26,261 bases of DNA. Origin: Saccoglossus kowalevskii (taxonomy: Eukaryota > Hemichordata > Enteropneusta > Harrimaniidae). Position numbers and translations under genes: made by a program. This document shows, piece by piece, positions 24,961 through 26,261 of the stretch. How positions within the stretch are numbered: position 1 is the first letter of the stretch; every line of letters starts with the position of its first letter. The notes under the pieces were generated by a model. That model did not search any database and was not told the DNA's origin. It worked only from the letters and a program-made list of their open reading frames with translations. The stretch is taken from positions 1 to 26,261 of the forward strand of contig NW_003144713.1 in NCBI RefSeq assembly GCF_000003605.2, given 5' to 3'.

Positions 24961-26261
24961 CTATGCATCGCCTTCCACCATACACATTTACACATCCTGT
25001 GCTATGCGTCGCATTCCACCATACACCTTTACACACCCTGTACTATGCATCGCAATCCACCATATACATTTACACACCCTGTGCTATGCATCGCATTCCA
25101 CCGTACACATTTACACATCCTGTGCTATGCATTGCATTCCACCATACACCTTTACACATCCAGTGCTATGCATTGCATTCCACCATACACCTTTACACAT
25201 CCTATGATATGCTTCGCATTCCATCATACACATTTACACATTGTGTGCTATGCGTCGCATTCCACCATACACCTGTACACACCCTGTACTATGCATCGCA
25301 ATCCACCATATACATTTACACACCCTGTGCTATGCATCGCATTCCATCATACACATTTACACATCCTGTGCTATGCATTGCATTCCACCATACACCTTTA
25401 CACATCCTGTGCTATGCATTGCATTCCACCATACACTCTTACACACCCTGTGCTATGCATTGCATTCCACCATACACCTTTACACATCCTATGATATGCA
25501 TCATATTCCATCATACACATTTAAACATTGTGTGCTATGCGTCGCATTCCACCATACACATTTACACATCCTTATCAATGCATTGCATCCCACCATACAC
25601 CTTTACACATCCTGTGCTATGCATTGCATTCCACCATACACATTTACACATCCTGTGCTATGCATTGTATTCTACCATTCACATTTACACATCCTGTGCT
25701 ATGCATTGCATTCCACCATACACCTTTACACACCCTGTGCTATGCATTGCATTCCATAATACACATTTACACATCCTGTGCTATGCATTGCATTCCACCA
25801 TACACATTTACACATTCTTTGTTATGCATTGCATTCCACTATACACTTTTACACATCCTGTGCTATGCATCGCATTCCACCGTACACATTTACTGATCCT
25901 GTGCTATGCATTGCATTCCACCATACACCTTTACACATCCTGTGCTATGCATTGCATTCCACCATACACCCTTACACATCCTGTGCTATGCATTGCATTC
26001 CACCATACACCTTTACCCATCCTGTGCTATGCATTGCATTCCACCATACACATTCACACATCCTGTGCTATGCATCGCATTCCACCATACACCTTTACAC
26101 ATCCTGTGCTATGCATCGCATTCCATCATACACATTTACACATCATGTGCTATGCGTCGCATTCCTCCATACACATTTACACATCCTGTGCTATGCATTG
26201 CATTCCACCATACACCTTAACACATCCTCTGCTATGCATTGCATTCCAACATACACATTTA
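24961..26261. repeat. Satellite stretch running off the right edge
   Basis: About 32 units with no phase change. The CCCTGTACTATGC / CCATATAC module occurs at about 25037 and 25283. An odd CATCCTTATCAATGC unit lies at about 25568-25582, keeping length but changing three bases, and CTTTACCCATCC near 26010 is another private variant. The array is still unbroken at the last base, so no boundary is visible. Confidence 0.82.

Larger units (their letters stand above)
1..26261. repeat. 41-bp tandem satellite array, about 640 copies, spanning the whole window
   Basis: Every stretch consists of a 41-bp unit whose landmarks, in order, are GTGCTATGCAT, then TGC or CGC, then ATTCCACCATACAC, then CTTTACACATCCT or ATTTACACATCCT. 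The exemplar unit is 1218-1258. Marking the first G of GTGCTATG gives 30, 71, 112 and so on to 26,229, which is 639 periods once 23 small indels of net zero are allowed for. The unit has 10 A, 14 C, 4 G and 13 T, and its last 28 bases contain no G. Most units contain the palindrome ATGCAT. Common variants are TGC/CGC after ATGCAT, CACC/CACA before TTTAC, CACCAT/CACAAT, CCTGTG/CATGTG, and GATATG or GTTATG for GCTATG. No unit is interrupted by foreign sequence and both ends are open. I infer satellite DNA of a eukaryote; the family is not recognised. Confidence 0.99.

Noticed and set aside
1-26261. CRISPR array
   Set aside because: Units follow head to tail with no unique spacers. The variable bases lie at fixed points within a continuous 41-bp unit and there are no associated cas genes.
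1-26261. Long telomere repeat of the budding-yeast type (the reverse strand reads GGATGTGTAAAGG and GGTGTATGGTGG)
   Set aside because: The similarity to G/T-rich fungal telomere units is loose, the 41-bp unit is half non-telomeric, and copies differ by several percent in a mosaic pattern, whereas telomerase-made repeats are nearly uniform within an array.
1-26261. Human-type satellite III (CATTCC repeats) or alpha satellite with a CENP-B box
   Set aside because: CATTCC occurs once per 41 bases and is not itself tandem. No 171-bp period and no CENP-B box core were seen.
1-26261. Promoters, terminators, tRNA or rRNA genes
   Set aside because: No stretch departs from the satellite unit on either strand, and no conserved tRNA box or rRNA segment was seen.

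Overview
The whole 26,261-base window is one uninterrupted tandem array of a 41-bp satellite (minisatellite) unit. I see no gene, RNA gene, transposon, CRISPR array or unique-sequence island. Following the G of the recurring GTGCTATG motif from position 30 to position 26,229 gives 639 unit lengths (639 x 41 = 26,199), so there are about 640 copies. Both window edges lie inside the array, so its true size and flanks are unknown. The unit at 1218-1258 is a good exemplar: 10 A, 14 C, 4 G, 13 T (44% GC), strongly C-over-G skewed on the given strand, with a 28-nt stretch free of G. Individual copies differ mainly by substitutions at a few preferred positions. Across 640 copies I counted only 23 phase-changing events of 1-2 bases, and they sum to zero.

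Organism: an array of this size, unit length and internal structure points to a eukaryotic genome, probably heterochromatic, subtelomeric or pericentromeric. CpG is scarce for the base content and the most frequent variant falls on the unit's single common CpG. That fits a CpG-methylating genome but does not prove one. I do not recognise the satellite family by name and will not guess a species.

Layout: the array is a patchwork of segmental duplications, almost all exact multiples of 41 bp. Local tandem duplications: 738 bp (18 units) at 2042-3540 with a scarred third partial copy to about 3640; 287 bp (7) at 3928-4502; 246 bp (6) at 4565-5009; 369 bp (9) at 9000-9737; 533 bp (13) at 14335-15400; 369-bp spacing (9) at 18885-19497; 861-bp spacing (21) at 21585-22750. 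Dispersed blocks of about 0.3-0.9 kb: 174-630 with 993-1450; 1206-1830 with 5719-6343; 7770-8625 with 11950-12805; 8750-9900 with 24167-24960; 11235-11885 with 20995-21645; 17095-17836 with 19514-20256; and a four-member family at 12790-13525, 17490-18265, 19910-20256 and 21835-22609.

The most unusual place is 20492-20860. Nine consecutive units keep perfect 41-bp phase, and each matches its counterpart in the 7904-8270 block, yet they carry about 53 substitutions in 369 bases (about 14%). Adjacent flanks differ by only 1-2%. It is a focally mutated or poorly sequenced patch inside a duplicated block. Very long open frames (up to 1573 codons) occur in all three forward frames, but they exist only because the unit contains no TAA, TAG or TGA on that strand. 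I do not call them genes.
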